In this document: in pieces, positions 34,930 through 44,212 of the stretch
How the letters are laid out: each line of letters opens with the position of its first letter
How positions within the stretch are numbered: position 1 is the first letter of the stretch
Source of the DNA: Streptomyces sp. ASQP_92
Lineage (GTDB): Bacteria > Actinomycetota > Actinomycetes > Streptomycetales > Streptomycetaceae
Reading direction: 5' to 3'
Assembly: GCF_025399895.1 (NCBI RefSeq)
Contig: NZ_JAODUA010000013.1
Coordinates: forward strand, 173,886-237,885
Length of the DNA: 64,000 nt
Program-made: the position numbers and the translations under genes
Notes under the pieces: model-generated
What the model was told of the DNA's origin: nothing
The model's input: the letters and a program-made list of their open reading frames with translations, nothing else
Databases searched by the model: none

Positions 34930-35630
34930 ACGACTCCGGAAGCGGTACGCCGCCAATCAGGGTGCTGATCGCGGACGACCAGCCGCTGGTGCGGCGCGGT
35001 CTTTCGCTGATCCTCTCCCCCGACCCGGCGTTCGAGGTGGTCGGCGAGGCGGAGAACGGCGCGCAGGCCGTCGCCCTCGCCCGCCAACTGCGTCCCGACG
35101 TCGTGGTGATGGACATCCGGATGCCCGTCCTCGACGGGGTCGCCGCGACCGGCGAGCTCACCACCGCCGTGCCCGGCTGCCGGGTCCTGGCGCTGAGCAC
35201 CTTCGACATGGACGAGTACGTGGTGGGCGCCCTGCGCGCCGGAGCGTCCGGCTTCCTGCCCAAGGACAGCTCCCCGGAGGATCTGGGCGCGGCGATCCGC
35301 ACCGTCCACGCGGGCGAGGCGGCGGTCGCACCGCGACTGCTCACCCGGCTGATCTCCACCTATGTCACCGCACCGCGCGAAACGCGGCCCGCCTTCCGCG
35401 GCGCGGGCGACCTCACGCCCCGCGAGGTCGAGGTCTGGCGCCTGATGGCCGGCGGACTCGACAACGCGGCCATCTCCCGCGAGCTGGACATCAGCCTGTC
35501 CACGGTCAAGAACTACATCACCAGCATCTTCGACAAGCTCGCCGTACGGGACCGCGCCCAGGCGGTCATCGCGGCCTACGAATCAGGCCTGGTCACGGCG
35601 CGGGGCCCGGCGGAACGGGAGGCGGGGTAA
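34926..35630 (+). CDS. LuxR/NarL-family response regulator
   Basis: Response regulator of 234 aa. The receiver domain (about 10-125) has the acidic pocket IADDQP and the phospho-acceptor D63 in VVMDIRMPVLDG. The C-terminal LuxR helix-turn-helix (about 160-220) reads LTPREVEVWRLMAGGLDNAA, then ISLSTVKNYITSIFDKLAVR. It overlaps the kinase by 4 bp and is its cognate partner. Predicted targets are the MMPL gene and its own operon through the palindrome at 33290-33311. Confidence 0.95.
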   Translation: MNDSGSGTPPIRVLIADDQPLVRRGLSLILSPDPAFEVVGEAENGAQAVALARQLRPDVVVMDIRMPVLDGVAATGELTTAVPGCRVLALSTFDMDEYVVGALRAGASGFLPKDSSPEDLGAAIRTVHAGEAAVAPRLLTRLISTYVTAPRETRPAFRGAGDLTPREVEVWRLMAGGLDNAAISRELDISLSTVKNYITSIFDKLAVRDRAQAVIAAYESGLVTARGPAEREAG

Positions 35631-35864
35631 CCGACGGACGCGGCTCCGCCCCTCCCCGACCCGCCGGGACGATCCGGCCCGGCCACGGGCGCGGAGAGAA
35701 ACCCGCCGTCGCCGTCGCCCTCGTCCGAGCCGCCGGCACCGCTCCAAGCCGGCCTCCACACATACCCGGCCGCCTGACGCACCGTCACCCGCGAGCCCCG
35801 CCCCGCGCAAGGGCGCCTCGCCGCAGCTCTTATCAACTCCCTTGCAGGGCCCTACCTTTGAGGC

Positions 35865-36776
35865 ATGGACACCCGACATCCTGGGCCGCCGGCCAACGTC
35901 GTGGCCCCCGTGGCAGCCGGATGGCGGCTGCTGTTCGTGCCCAACCGGGCCCGCGAGCTGGCCTTCGCGTTCGGCGCGAGCATCATGGTTCCGTCGTTCA
36001 TCGCCGCCCCCTTTCTGCTGACCTCTCTGGTGATCGCCGCGATCTGGGGAAGCTCGTTCCTGTGGGGCTGGTTCTGGGTCCTGCTGACACTCACGGTCGT
36101 CGCGGCGATCCTGCTCGCCGTGGCCATGGTGTACGTCACGGTCGCCACGGGGGTGCGGTGGGTCGAGCTCCGCCCTCTGGAAACTCCGGCCCAGGTCGTG
36201 ATCGCCCGTTTTCTGCGTTCGTCCACCATGGCAATGAGTGAACTGCGACAAGTCGTCGTCATCGAGCACCTCAGCTTGGGACAGCGAAAGTCGATCAAGG
36301 TGGTGTTGCACACCCGCGGCGAGACGGTGGAGTGCGAACCGGCGACGTCCGCACCGCTCTCCCGGGTCGACGCCCAGGAGCTAACCGGCTGGCTGACCGA
36401 TCAACTCGCCCCGTTCCAGGTGCCGGTGGAGCGTCGGACGGAGGTCAAGCGGGACTTCGTGCGTCCGGACGAATGGTGGACCCCGTCCCACACCGCCGAG
36501 CTGTGGCAGGTACCCGTCGACGAAGTCGACCGCATAGCCGCTCAGCGCGGCGTCGAAACCTATGGGTACACGCCCCGGGCCCACGCGATGTACAACCCCG
36601 GCGCTTCCGCCATCGTCTACGACCCGGCCCGGGCCTACGAGGTCGCCGAAGAACTCCGCACGGAACGAGCCGCCGGCCGCCCCGCCGCTCGGGCCGCCGG
36701 CCGGGCCGCCGCTCGGTCCTCCGACAGCCCGGCAGCCCCCGACCCGGCCCAGAACGACAGTACGGATCCCCACTGA
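35865..36776 (+). CDS. Conserved membrane protein of unknown function
   Basis: Protein of 303 aa that I do not recognise. Two hydrophobic segments lie at about 30-55 (LAFAFGASIMVPSFIAAPFL) and 60-95 (WGWFWVLLTLTVVAAILLAV). The following soluble part (about 100-265) has no known motif; it ends in Ala/Arg/Pro-rich repeats (GRPAARAAGRAAARSSDS) that look disordered. The helical hairpin suggests both ends are cytoplasmic. It follows the response regulator by 234 bp and probably has its own promoter. In-frame sequence after its stop is an ADP-ribosylglycohydrolase remnant. Confidence 0.75.
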   Translation: MDTRHPGPPANVVAPVAAGWRLLFVPNRARELAFAFGASIMVPSFIAAPFLLTSLVIAAIWGSSFLWGWFWVLLTLTVVAAILLAVAMVYVTVATGVRWVELRPLETPAQVVIARFLRSSTMAMSELRQVVVIEHLSLGQRKSIKVVLHTRGETVECEPATSAPLSRVDAQELTGWLTDQLAPFQVPVERRTEVKRDFVRPDEWWTPSHTAELWQVPVDEVDRIAAQRGVETYGYTPRAHAMYNPGASAIVYDPARAYEVAEELRTERAAGRPAARAAGRAAARSSDSPAAPDPAQNDSTDPH

Positions 36777-36839
36777 CCCAGCAACCGGGATCGCGGGCCT
36801 CGTCCTCCCCCCTTCCCTCTCCCCGGCGGCGCGCAGAAG

Positions 36840-37085
36840 GTAATCGGTTCGACCGGCCGCAGGCCACTCGAACGGACGCTGGGCGCCGCCATCGACCTGG
36901 GGGGCGACACGGACACCGTGGCGGCGGTGACGGGCGGGCTGGCCGGCGCCCGCTACGGCCTCCGCGCCATCCCGACCCGCTGGACGGCACCGCTGCACGT
37001 ACCGATGCCGGGGTGCGGTGAGCGGGTACTGAGGGTCGCCGAACTCACGTCCCTGGCAGCGGAATTGGCGGGCGCGGCGCGGTAG
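36840..37085 (+). pseudogene. ADP-ribosylglycohydrolase C-terminal remnant
   Basis: A reading frame without a start codon codes AAIDLGGDTDTVAAVTGGLA and GARYGLRAIPTRW, then ends in TAG at 37083. This is the C-terminal metal-binding signature of the DraG/ADP-ribosylglycohydrolase family (GGDTDT), which normally closes a protein of about 300 residues. The N-terminal three quarters are missing; upstream is the stop of the preceding membrane protein. A deletion remnant is the simplest reading. It faces the P450 gene, whose stop lies 14 bp away. Confidence 0.65.
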
Positions 37086-37098
37086 CGACCACGGCCCC

Positions 37099-38466
37099 TC
37101 ACCTCCTGCCCCGCACCGACGCCAGCACCTCCCCCGCCGCCTGAAGGGTCAGGCCGGGGACGGGGGTGAGGTCGCCCGGGTCCACGGCCAGGTCGAAGCG
37201 GCGGCCCAGGACGGCGAGGATCAGCACAGCCTCGACCAGCGCGAAGCGTGTGCCCAGACAGGCCCGGGGGCCGCCGCCGAACGGGAACCAGGCGTACTCG
37301 GGTATCTCCTCGGCGTCCCGCGCCCAGCGCTCGGGACGGAACTCCAGCGGATCGCGGAACCAGCGTGCGTCGCGATGGGTCGCCCACTGGCTCGTCCAGA
37401 TCCGGGTCCCGGGCGGGATGGTTCGGCCGCCCAGGGTCGCGCCCGGCTTCGCCACTCCGGTGAGCAGCCAGATCGTCGGGTAGAGCCGGAGCGTCTCCTT
37501 CACCACGGCCTGCGTGTAGCTGAGCCGGGCGTAGTCGTCGTACCCGGGCTCGCGGTCACCGAGCACCCGGTCGAGTTCCTCACCGAGGGCCTCACGGACG
37601 CGCGGGTTGCGGGCCAGGAGGTGCCATGCCCATACGAGGGTGCTGCTCGTGGTCTCGTGGCCGCCGATGTAGAGCGTGACGGTCTCGTCGCGGATCTCGC
37701 GGTCGGAGAGGCGGGCGCCGCTCTCGTCCTGGGCGGCGAGCAGCCGGCTCAGCAGATCCGACCGACCCGTTTCGCCGGCGCGGTGGCGGGCGACGACCCG
37801 GCCGACCTCCGCGTCGATGACGGCGGTCGCCTTCTTGATGCGGGCCCGCCCCGGTGTCGGCACCCAGTCCGGCAGCAGCGCACCGAGTCCGCTGAACTCG
37901 ACGCCGATCTCGTGCTGGGCCACCTCCATGGCCCGCCCGATGGCCTCGGCGTCGGCGGCCGTGTCGACACCGAAGATCGTGCGGACCGCTATCCGCTGGG
38001 TGAGGGCGGACATTTCCCGCTTCACGTCGATGCGTTGCCCGTCGGACCAGCGGTCGGCGAGGTCCACCGCGCACTGGACCATGGTGGCCGCGTACGAGCG
38101 CACTTGCTTGGGCCGCACCGAAGGCTGGACGAGAGACCTCTTGCGGCGCCAGTCCTTGCCCTTGGCGACCACGACCCCGTTGCCGAGCAGGGTGCGGAAG
38201 GCGACTCCGAGGTCGGGCTGGTCGAAGGTGTGCTCCACCTCGCTCAGGAGCTCGCCGATGCACTCCGGGTCGGCGACGAACAGACAGGTCGTGCGGCCGA
38301 ACCGCCAGTGCACCAAGTCGCCCCGGTTCCGCAGCTGTTCGAAGAACGCGAGCGGGTCCTTGCCGAACTGGGGCAGGTTGCCCAGATACGGAAGTCCCGG
38401 TGGCCCCGCAACGACCCGCCGTAACGCGGTCCTTGTCGGGGCGGTCTCGGCCGCTTTGATGGTCAA
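37099..38466 (-). CDS. Cytochrome P450
   Basis: Heme monooxygenase of 455 aa. It has the I-helix oxygen-activation motif YIGGHETTSS, the K-helix ExxR (KETLRLYPTIW), the PERF-like FRPERW and the heme-Cys loop FPFGGGPRACLG. The length and motifs suit a class I P450 or CYP102-heme-domain-like enzyme needing ferredoxin and reductase from elsewhere. The N-terminus (PPGLPYLGNLPQFGKDPLAF) has no membrane anchor. No biosynthetic genes are adjacent, so its substrate is open. Three 24-bp tandem repeats begin 25 bp upstream of its ATG and may regulate it. Confidence 0.93.
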   Translation of the reverse strand: MTIKAAETAPTRTALRRVVAGPPGLPYLGNLPQFGKDPLAFFEQLRNRGDLVHWRFGRTTCLFVADPECIGELLSEVEHTFDQPDLGVAFRTLLGNGVVVAKGKDWRRKRSLVQPSVRPKQVRSYAATMVQCAVDLADRWSDGQRIDVKREMSALTQRIAVRTIFGVDTAADAEAIGRAMEVAQHEIGVEFSGLGALLPDWVPTPGRARIKKATAVIDAEVGRVVARHRAGETGRSDLLSRLLAAQDESGARLSDREIRDETVTLYIGGHETTSSTLVWAWHLLARNPRVREALGEELDRVLGDREPGYDDYARLSYTQAVVKETLRLYPTIWLLTGVAKPGATLGGRTIPPGTRIWTSQWATHRDARWFRDPLEFRPERWARDAEEIPEYAWFPFGGGPRACLGTRFALVEAVLILAVLGRRFDLAVDPGDLTPVPGLTLQAAGEVLASVRGRR

Positions 38467-38490
38467 GGGGTGCCTCCTTCCTCATGCATC

Positions 38491-38562
38491 GCGGGCAGCC
38501 AGCAGGTCACTGTCGCGGGCAGCCGGCAGGTCACTGTCGTGGGGAGCCGGCAGGTCACTGTC
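38491..38562. repeat. Three 24-bp tandem repeats upstream of the P450
   Basis: Three head-to-tail 24-bp units (38491-38514, 38515-38538, 38539-38562) sharing the core AGCMGGCAGGTCACTGTC (first unit AGCCAGCAGG). A diverged fourth unit may follow to 38586. They start 25 bp before the P450 ATG. They may be operator repeats or a minisatellite. Confidence 0.8.
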
Positions 38563-38727
38563 GTCGCCGGGAGCGACAGGTCCATGCAAGCGGACTCGTC
38601 GGTGCCTCGCCACCCCTGTGGATATCTCCGGCCGGACCACGTCCCCCACACGGGTCACCCGGTTGTCCACAGGCCCCGCCCTCGGGCGCCTTCGGGGCCC
38701 AACTCCCTTGCCACGCGCGGACAATGA

Positions 38728-38770
38728 CACGAGCGGCCCCCGCCGGGTGGTCCGGCGGGGGCCGCTCGTG
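38728..38770 (-). terminator. Terminator of helY
   Basis: Perfect 19-bp inverted repeat (38728-38746 with 38752-38770; loop GTGGT) about 76 bp past the helY stop. It is the strongest hairpin in the 38467-38845 gap; between it and helY only short CAGCCAACT-like direct repeats are seen. Confidence 0.8.
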
Positions 38771-38845
38771 CTGCGCCGCGGGCGTAAAGAGATCCGCGAC
38801 GCCGCGCTCTCAGCCAACTCAGCCAACTCAGCTGACTCGGCCGTC

Positions 38846-41674
38846 TCAGCCGACCGAGCTGTAGGCGACGACTCCCCTCAGCAGTGAGTCGACCGCCTTG
38901 CGGGCGTTCTTGGCGACGGTGCTGTTCTCGCGAGGCGCGGCGGCGGCGATCTGGCCGAGGACGTCGATGACCTGCTTGCACCAGCGGACGAAGTCGCCCG
39001 CGGGCATGTCGGCCTCGCGCAGCACCTCGTCCAGGCCCTTGTCGGAGGCCCACTGGTAGGCGGCCCAGGCGAAGCCGAGGTCGGGCTCGCGCTGGCCCAC
39101 GCCCTCCGCCTGGTTGATCTTGTGATGCTCTTCCAGAGCGTCGAGCCGGCCCCAGATCCGCACCATTTCACCGAGCGCGGCCTTGGCCTTGCCGGAGGGG
39201 GTCTTGGGCGCCACCGCGTCGTCGGACTGGCGCGCCTCGTACACCAACGCCGATACGCAGGCGGCGAGTTCGGGCGGGCTCAGGCCCTCCCAGATCCGCG
39301 CGCGCAGGCACTCGCTGGCCAGGAGGTCGAGCTCGCCGTAGAGGCGGGCCAGCCGCCTGCCGTGCTCGGTGACCTCCTCGTCGCGGAGGTAGTCGAGCTC
39401 GGTGAGCAGGGCCACGATGCGGTCGAAGGTGCGCGCGATGGTGTTGGTGCGCCCCTCGATGCGCCGCTCCAACTGCTTGGTGTCGCGCTGGAGGCGGTGG
39501 TAGCGCTCGGCCCAGCGGGCGTGGTCCTCGCGCTCGTCGCAACCGTGGCAGGGGTGGGCGCGCAGGGCGGCCCGCAGCCGGGTGATCTCGCGGTCGTCCA
39601 TCGCCTCCGAGGGGGCCTTGCGGTGCCGCTCGGGGACGATGTGCCCGGCCTTGGTCCGCAGCGCGGACGCCAAGTCCCGGCGGGACTGCGGCGAACGCGC
39701 GTTGAAGGACTTCGGGACACGCATCCGCTCCAGGGCCTCCACGGGCACCGGGAAGTCGATCGAGGCGAGCCGCTTGACCTGCCGCTCGGCGGTCAGTACG
39801 AGCGGGCGGGGCCCGTCGTGCTGCTCGAAACCGCGGTGGCCGTTGGTGCGCCCCGCCGGGATGCCGGGGTCGAGCACGAGCGCGAGGCCCGCGAACTTGC
39901 CGGTCGGCACATGGATGATGTCGCCCGGCTTGAGCTTCTCCAGGGAGGCCGCGGCGGCCGCCCGGCGCTGGGCCGCGCCGTGCTTGGCGATCTCGGTCTC
40001 GCGGTCCTTGAGGTCGCGCCGCATCCGGGCGTACTCCTCGAAGTCACCGAGGTGGCAGCGCATGCCCTCCCGATAGCCTTCGAGGCCCTCCTCGTTGCGC
40101 TGGACCTGGCGCGAGATGCCCACGACGGACTTGTCGGCCTGGAACTGCGCGAAGGAGGTTTCGAGCAGCTCGCGCGAGCGGTGCCGGCCGAACTGCTGGA
40201 CCAGGTTGACGGCCATGTTGTACGAGGGCCTGAAGCTGGAGCGCAGCGGGTAGGTGCGCGTGCCGGCCAGGCCGGCGAGCGCCGCCGGGTCCATGCCGCG
40301 CTGCCACAGGACCACCGCGTGGCCCTCGACGTCGATGCCGCGCCGCCCGGCCCGGCCCGTGAGCTGGGTGTACTCGCCGGGGGTGATGTCGGCGTGCTGC
40401 TCGCCGTTCCACTTGACGAGCTTCTCCAACACCACTGAACGCGCGGGCATGTTGATGCCCAGGGCGAGCGTCTCGGTGGCGAACACGGCCTTCACCAGGC
40501 CGCGGACGAACAGCTCCTCCACGACCTCCTTGAAGGTGGGCAGCATTCCGGCGTGGTGGGCGGCGATGCCGCGCTCCAGGCCTTCGAGCCATTCGTAGTA
40601 GCCGAGGACGTGCAGGTCCTCGCCGGGGATGGAGGCGGTGCGCTCCTCGACGATCTCGCGGACCTTCTGACGCCCCTCCTCGTCGTTGAGCCTCAGCCCG
40701 GCGTACAGGCACTGCTGCACGGCGGCCTGGCAGGCGGCGCGGCTGAAGATGAAGGTGATGGCCGGCAACAGGCCTTCGGAGTCGAGCCGTTCGATGACCT
40801 CGGGCCTGCCGGGCGTCCAGATCCGGGAGCGCGAGCGGCGCTCCCGCTCCCGGTCGGCCTCGCGGACCATCTTGCCCCGGCGCCGCTCGCGCGGGTTGTA
40901 CGTGCGCTGGTTCTCCATCCGCGCCATGCGCAGCAGGTCGGGGTTGACCTCGCGCCGGGCGCTGCCCCGGCCGCCGTGGTCGGACTCCTCCTCGAAGAGG
41001 TCGTACATCTTGCGCCCGGCCATGACGTGCTGCCACAGCGGCACGGGACGGTGCTCGGAGACGATCACCTGGGTGTCGCCGCGCACGGTGTCCAGCCAGT
41101 CGCCGAACTCCTCCGCGTTGGAGACCGTCGCCGAAAGGGAGACGAGCGTGACGGATTCGGGGAGGTGGATGATCACCTCTTCCCAGACGGCGCCCCGGAA
41201 GCGGTCGGAGAGGTAGTGCACCTCGTCCATCACCACATACCCGAGCCCGCTCAGCGCCTGGGAGCCCGCGTACAGCATGTTGCGGAGCACCTCGGTGGTC
41301 ATCACGACCACCGGCGCGTCCGCGTTGACGCTGTTGTCGCCGGTCAGCAGGCCCACCTTGTCGGCGCCGTAGCGGCGGGCGAGGTCGGCGTACTTCTGGT
41401 TGGAGAGCGCCTTGATGGGCGTGGTGTAGAAGCATTTGCGGCCCTGCCCCAGGGCCAGGTGCACGGCGAACTCGCCGACGATGGTCTTGCCGGAGCCGGT
41501 GGGTGCCGCGACGAGCACGCCCTTCCCGGCTTCGAGAGCCTGGCAGGCCTCGATCTGGAACGGGTCCAGATCGAAGTCGTACAGGTCACGGAAGGGTGCG
41601 AGCGCGGTGGCCTGCTCGACGGCGCGGAGCCGGGCAGCTGCGTACGCTTCGGCTGGTGAGAGGTCCTCTGTCAT
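38846..41674 (-). CDS. helY: Ski2/Mtr4-like DEAD-box RNA helicase
   Basis: ATP-dependent helicase of 942 aa. Motif I is LVAAPTGSGKTIVGEFAVH, motif II VMDEVHYLSDRFRGAVWEE, motif III SLSATVSNAEEF, motif V-VI region TETLALGINMPARSVV and QLTGRAGRRGIDVEGH. A C-terminal DSHCT-like domain follows (about 760-930). It resembles yeast Mtr4/Ski2 and actinobacterial HelY, likely acting in RNA processing or decay. It is the last gene of the Tat/PafBC-side cluster and ends at a strong terminator. The position next to the DAG kinase and tatC is conserved in actinomycetes (recalled synteny). Confidence 0.93.
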   Translation of the reverse strand: MTEDLSPAEAYAAARLRAVEQATALAPFRDLYDFDLDPFQIEACQALEAGKGVLVAAPTGSGKTIVGEFAVHLALGQGRKCFYTTPIKALSNQKYADLARRYGADKVGLLTGDNSVNADAPVVVMTTEVLRNMLYAGSQALSGLGYVVMDEVHYLSDRFRGAVWEEVIIHLPESVTLVSLSATVSNAEEFGDWLDTVRGDTQVIVSEHRPVPLWQHVMAGRKMYDLFEEESDHGGRGSARREVNPDLLRMARMENQRTYNPRERRRGKMVREADRERERRSRSRIWTPGRPEVIERLDSEGLLPAITFIFSRAACQAAVQQCLYAGLRLNDEEGRQKVREIVEERTASIPGEDLHVLGYYEWLEGLERGIAAHHAGMLPTFKEVVEELFVRGLVKAVFATETLALGINMPARSVVLEKLVKWNGEQHADITPGEYTQLTGRAGRRGIDVEGHAVVLWQRGMDPAALAGLAGTRTYPLRSSFRPSYNMAVNLVQQFGRHRSRELLETSFAQFQADKSVVGISRQVQRNEEGLEGYREGMRCHLGDFEEYARMRRDLKDRETEIAKHGAAQRRAAAAASLEKLKPGDIIHVPTGKFAGLALVLDPGIPAGRTNGHRGFEQHDGPRPLVLTAERQVKRLASIDFPVPVEALERMRVPKSFNARSPQSRRDLASALRTKAGHIVPERHRKAPSEAMDDREITRLRAALRAHPCHGCDEREDHARWAERYHRLQRDTKQLERRIEGRTNTIARTFDRIVALLTELDYLRDEEVTEHGRRLARLYGELDLLASECLRARIWEGLSPPELAACVSALVYEARQSDDAVAPKTPSGKAKAALGEMVRIWGRLDALEEHHKINQAEGVGQREPDLGFAWAAYQWASDKGLDEVLREADMPAGDFVRWCKQVIDVLGQIAAAAPRENSTVAKNARKAVDSLLRGVVAYSSVG

Positions 41675-41719
41675 CTTGTCTTCGAGCCTACCCGCCGCCT
41701 CTGACAGAGGTCGCGATCT

Positions 41720-42652
41720 TTATTGGAGGCCGGGACTGACGGCCTTCCGGCCGGGTGCCGGTAGGGGTGCCAATACCCGTACGGCGCCGCGCACACACTC
41801 CGCGGTGAGCGGCAGCGGACCGAGCCGCTCCCCGTCGGCGTACCCCGTGATGCCCTCGGCGGCGAGCGTGATCGAGGCGACACGGTACGTGGTGACCTTG
41901 GGGTGGCCGAGGTGGGTGCCCCGGTAGACCCGCGGGAAGACCTTGATGAGGGTGGCGCGCGAGCAGTCGCCGACGACCGTGACGTCGAAGAGCCCGTCGG
42001 CCGGATCGGCGTCGGCACAGATGCGCATGCCGCCTCCGTAGGAGGAGGTGTTTCCGACCGCGACGAGGGTCGCCTCGACCTCACGGGTCTCGCCGTCGTC
42101 GAGGGTGATCTTGTACGGAATGGGCGTGAAGGCGGCCAGTTCGGCGAGCATCGCCAGGTCGTACTTGAAGCGGCCGCTCGGCCACCGCATGCGGTTGCCC
42201 CGGTCGTTGACCTTGGAGTCGAAGCCGGAGGCGAGGACCGTCGCGAACCAGCGCTCACCGATCCGGCCGAGGTCGATGTCCGTGCCGTGGCCGCCCTTCA
42301 GGGCCCGGGCCACGAGTTCGCCGGCCCGGGCCGGGTCACGTATCGGAAGGCCGAGCGCCCGGGCGAAGTCGTTGCCGGTGCCCGCGGCGACGATGCCCAG
42401 CGGGGTGGTGGTGCCGGCGACGGCCTGGAGCGCGAGGTTGACCATGCCGTCGCCGCCGACGGTGATGAGCGCCCCGGTGCCCCCCTCGACGGCCTCCCGC
42501 GCGCGACGCAACGCGTCGTCGGCGTCCTGCCCGAGGACGGTGCGTACGGAGAAACCGGCGGCCCGCAACGCGGAAGCGGCCGGCTGCGCGGCGTGCGCGC
42601 CCCGGCCGCGTCCCGCGGTGGGATTGACGAAGAGGGTGATCTCGCTGGTCAC
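41720..42652 (-). CDS. Diacylglycerol/lipid kinase (DagK family)
   Basis: Lipid kinase of 310 aa. The ATP-binding motif is LITVGGDGMVNLALQAV after VNPTAGRGRG, then PLGIVAAGTGNDFARALGLP, which is the family signature. The C-terminal half is the beta-sandwich domain (EVEATLVAVGNTSSYGGGM, ADPADGLFDVTVVGD, with YADGERLGPLPL at the end). It would phosphorylate diacylglycerol or a related lipid at the membrane. GTG at VTSEITLFVNP was chosen; the ribosome site is weak. It lies 37 bp after tatC and 45 bp before helY. Confidence 0.9.
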   Translation of the reverse strand: MTSEITLFVNPTAGRGRGAHAAQPAASALRAAGFSVRTVLGQDADDALRRAREAVEGGTGALITVGGDGMVNLALQAVAGTTTPLGIVAAGTGNDFARALGLPIRDPARAGELVARALKGGHGTDIDLGRIGERWFATVLASGFDSKVNDRGNRMRWPSGRFKYDLAMLAELAAFTPIPYKITLDDGETREVEATLVAVGNTSSYGGGMRICADADPADGLFDVTVVGDCSRATLIKVFPRVYRGTHLGHPKVTTYRVASITLAAEGITGYADGERLGPLPLTAECVRGAVRVLAPLPAPGRKAVSPGLQ

Positions 42653-42689
42653 CCGCCGGACCCTACAAGGTCCGGCGAACTCGTCAAGG

Positions 42690-43643
42690 TCAGGTGATGT
42701 CGTCGTACCCGTTGAGCTTGGCGGAGCGTCCCCCGTCGGACTGCTCGGGCAGCCCCGGCCCGGCACTCACGGGTTCGACCGCGCCGACGTCCTCGGGCGT
42801 CAGATCCAGCTCGGAGGCCTCGTCATCGGCGGGCCCGGCCTCGGCGCGCTGCTTGCGGCGCTTGTCGTTCATCAGGGAGATGAGGACGGCGACGAAGTAG
42901 AGGGCGACGATCGGCGTGGCGAGCGAGAGCATGGAGACCGGGTCGACGGTGGGTGTCGCGAAGGCCGCGAAGACCGTCACACCCATGATCATTCCGCGCC
43001 ACCAGCCCAGCATCCGGCGGCCGGTGAGAATGCCGCTGAAGTTGAGCATGACGAGGAACAGCGGCAGCTCGAAGGAGAGGCCGAAGACGATGATCATGCG
43101 CGTGACGAGGTCGATGATCTCGTTGAGCGGCAGCAGGTTGGTCACGCCCGAGGGCGTGAAGCCGAGCAGCACCTCGGCCGCGGCGGGCAGCACGTGGTAG
43201 GAGAACCAGCCGCCGGCCACGAAGAGCGGGACGCCCGCCGCGACGAAGCTCAGCGAGTAGCGCCGCTCGTGCTTGTGCAGACCCGGCGAGACGAACGCCC
43301 ACAGCTGGTAGAGCCAGACCGGGCTCGCCGCGACGATGCCCGCCACCATCGACACCTTGATCATCAGCGTGAACGGCCCCATGAGGCCGGACATTGTGAT
43401 GTTGCCGCAGGTGTCCTTGTTCTTGCTGGTGAGCTCGTGGAAGTCGGACGGGCAGCCGACCGAGCGCGTGATCGGCTTGGTGATCAGCCCGGCGATGTCC
43501 TTGTAGTAGAAGGCCGCCACGATGGCGCAGATCAGGATCGCGAACACCGATTTCGCGAGCCGGTTGCGCAGCTCGCGAAGGTGGTCCGAGAGCGGCATCC
43601 GGCCCTCGGGGTCCCTCTGTTGTTTGCGGGCAGACTTGAGCAA
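42690..43643 (-). CDS. tatC: Sec-independent protein translocase TatC
   Basis: TatC (317 aa), which binds twin-arginine signal peptides and with TatA exports folded proteins. Six helices are visible; the conserved MPLSDHLRELRNRLAKS at the N-terminus and LVTRMIIVFGLSFELPLFLV in the middle are diagnostic. The C-terminal ~70 residues are an acidic, disordered cytoplasmic tail. It starts with TTG (LLKSARKQQRDPEG) preceded by GAGG; this start is the only one that keeps the family N-terminus. It is 70 bp after tatA in the same operon. Confidence 0.96.
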   Translation of the reverse strand: MLKSARKQQRDPEGRMPLSDHLRELRNRLAKSVFAILICAIVAAFYYKDIAGLITKPITRSVGCPSDFHELTSKNKDTCGNITMSGLMGPFTLMIKVSMVAGIVAASPVWLYQLWAFVSPGLHKHERRYSLSFVAAGVPLFVAGGWFSYHVLPAAAEVLLGFTPSGVTNLLPLNEIIDLVTRMIIVFGLSFELPLFLVMLNFSGILTGRRMLGWWRGMIMGVTVFAAFATPTVDPVSMLSLATPIVALYFVAVLISLMNDKRRKQRAEAGPADDEASELDLTPEDVGAVEPVSAGPGLPEQSDGGRSAKLNGYDDIT

Positions 43644-43713
43644 CCCACGTCCTCATCTCGTGCGGCAGGTCACTTTGGTCACAGAGGTGAACAGCGCCTG
43701 CTTCGGCCCGGTG

Positions 43714-43998
43714 TCAGCGCTGCGTCGTGTCCGTCGGCTCGTTCACCGGACGGGCGCTGCTCACGTCTCCGGGCGCCGACTGGATCGTGCGCTGGGCCGG
43801 CGGCTGCTCGCCCGGGACCGGCGGGTCGGCCGGGGCGGGCTGCTGACCGTCGGACTTCATGGCCTTGGCCTCGCTCTTGAGGATGCGGGCCGACTTGCCG
43901 AGCGACCGCGCCATGTCCGGGAGCTTCTTCGCGCCGAACAGCAGGACGACGACGATGAGGATGAGAATGATCTCGGGGGCGCCGAGCCTTCCGAACAT
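43714..43998 (-). CDS. tatA: Sec-independent protein translocase TatA
   Basis: TatA (94 aa), the pore-forming Tat subunit. A single N-terminal helix (LGAPEIILILIVVVLLFGAK) leads into the amphipathic helix KKLPDMARSLGKSARILKSE and a Pro-rich tail. The FG hinge motif (LFGAKKLPD) is intact. Co-transcribed with tatC. A tatB gene is not adjacent. Confidence 0.96.
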   Translation of the reverse strand: MFGRLGAPEIILILIVVVLLFGAKKLPDMARSLGKSARILKSEAKAMKSDGQQPAPADPPVPGEQPPAQRTIQSAPGDVSSARPVNEPTDTTQR

Positions 43999-44212
43999 AA
44001 GCGTTTACCTTCTCACCGAGGCTGCAGGGTAGGGGCTGCTGCGGGGTGGTGGCCGGACTGATGTCCGACCGCCTTACGTGCAGCGATCGTAACGCGCAGG
44101 GGTGAACACCGGGCAATCCCCGTGCGTACTCCCGTTTGCGGACCGGGCCTCGCTTCCTGGGCCGCGTTGTGCAGCGTACCGCCCCGAAACGGGCGACATC
44201 GGAGCGCACCGG

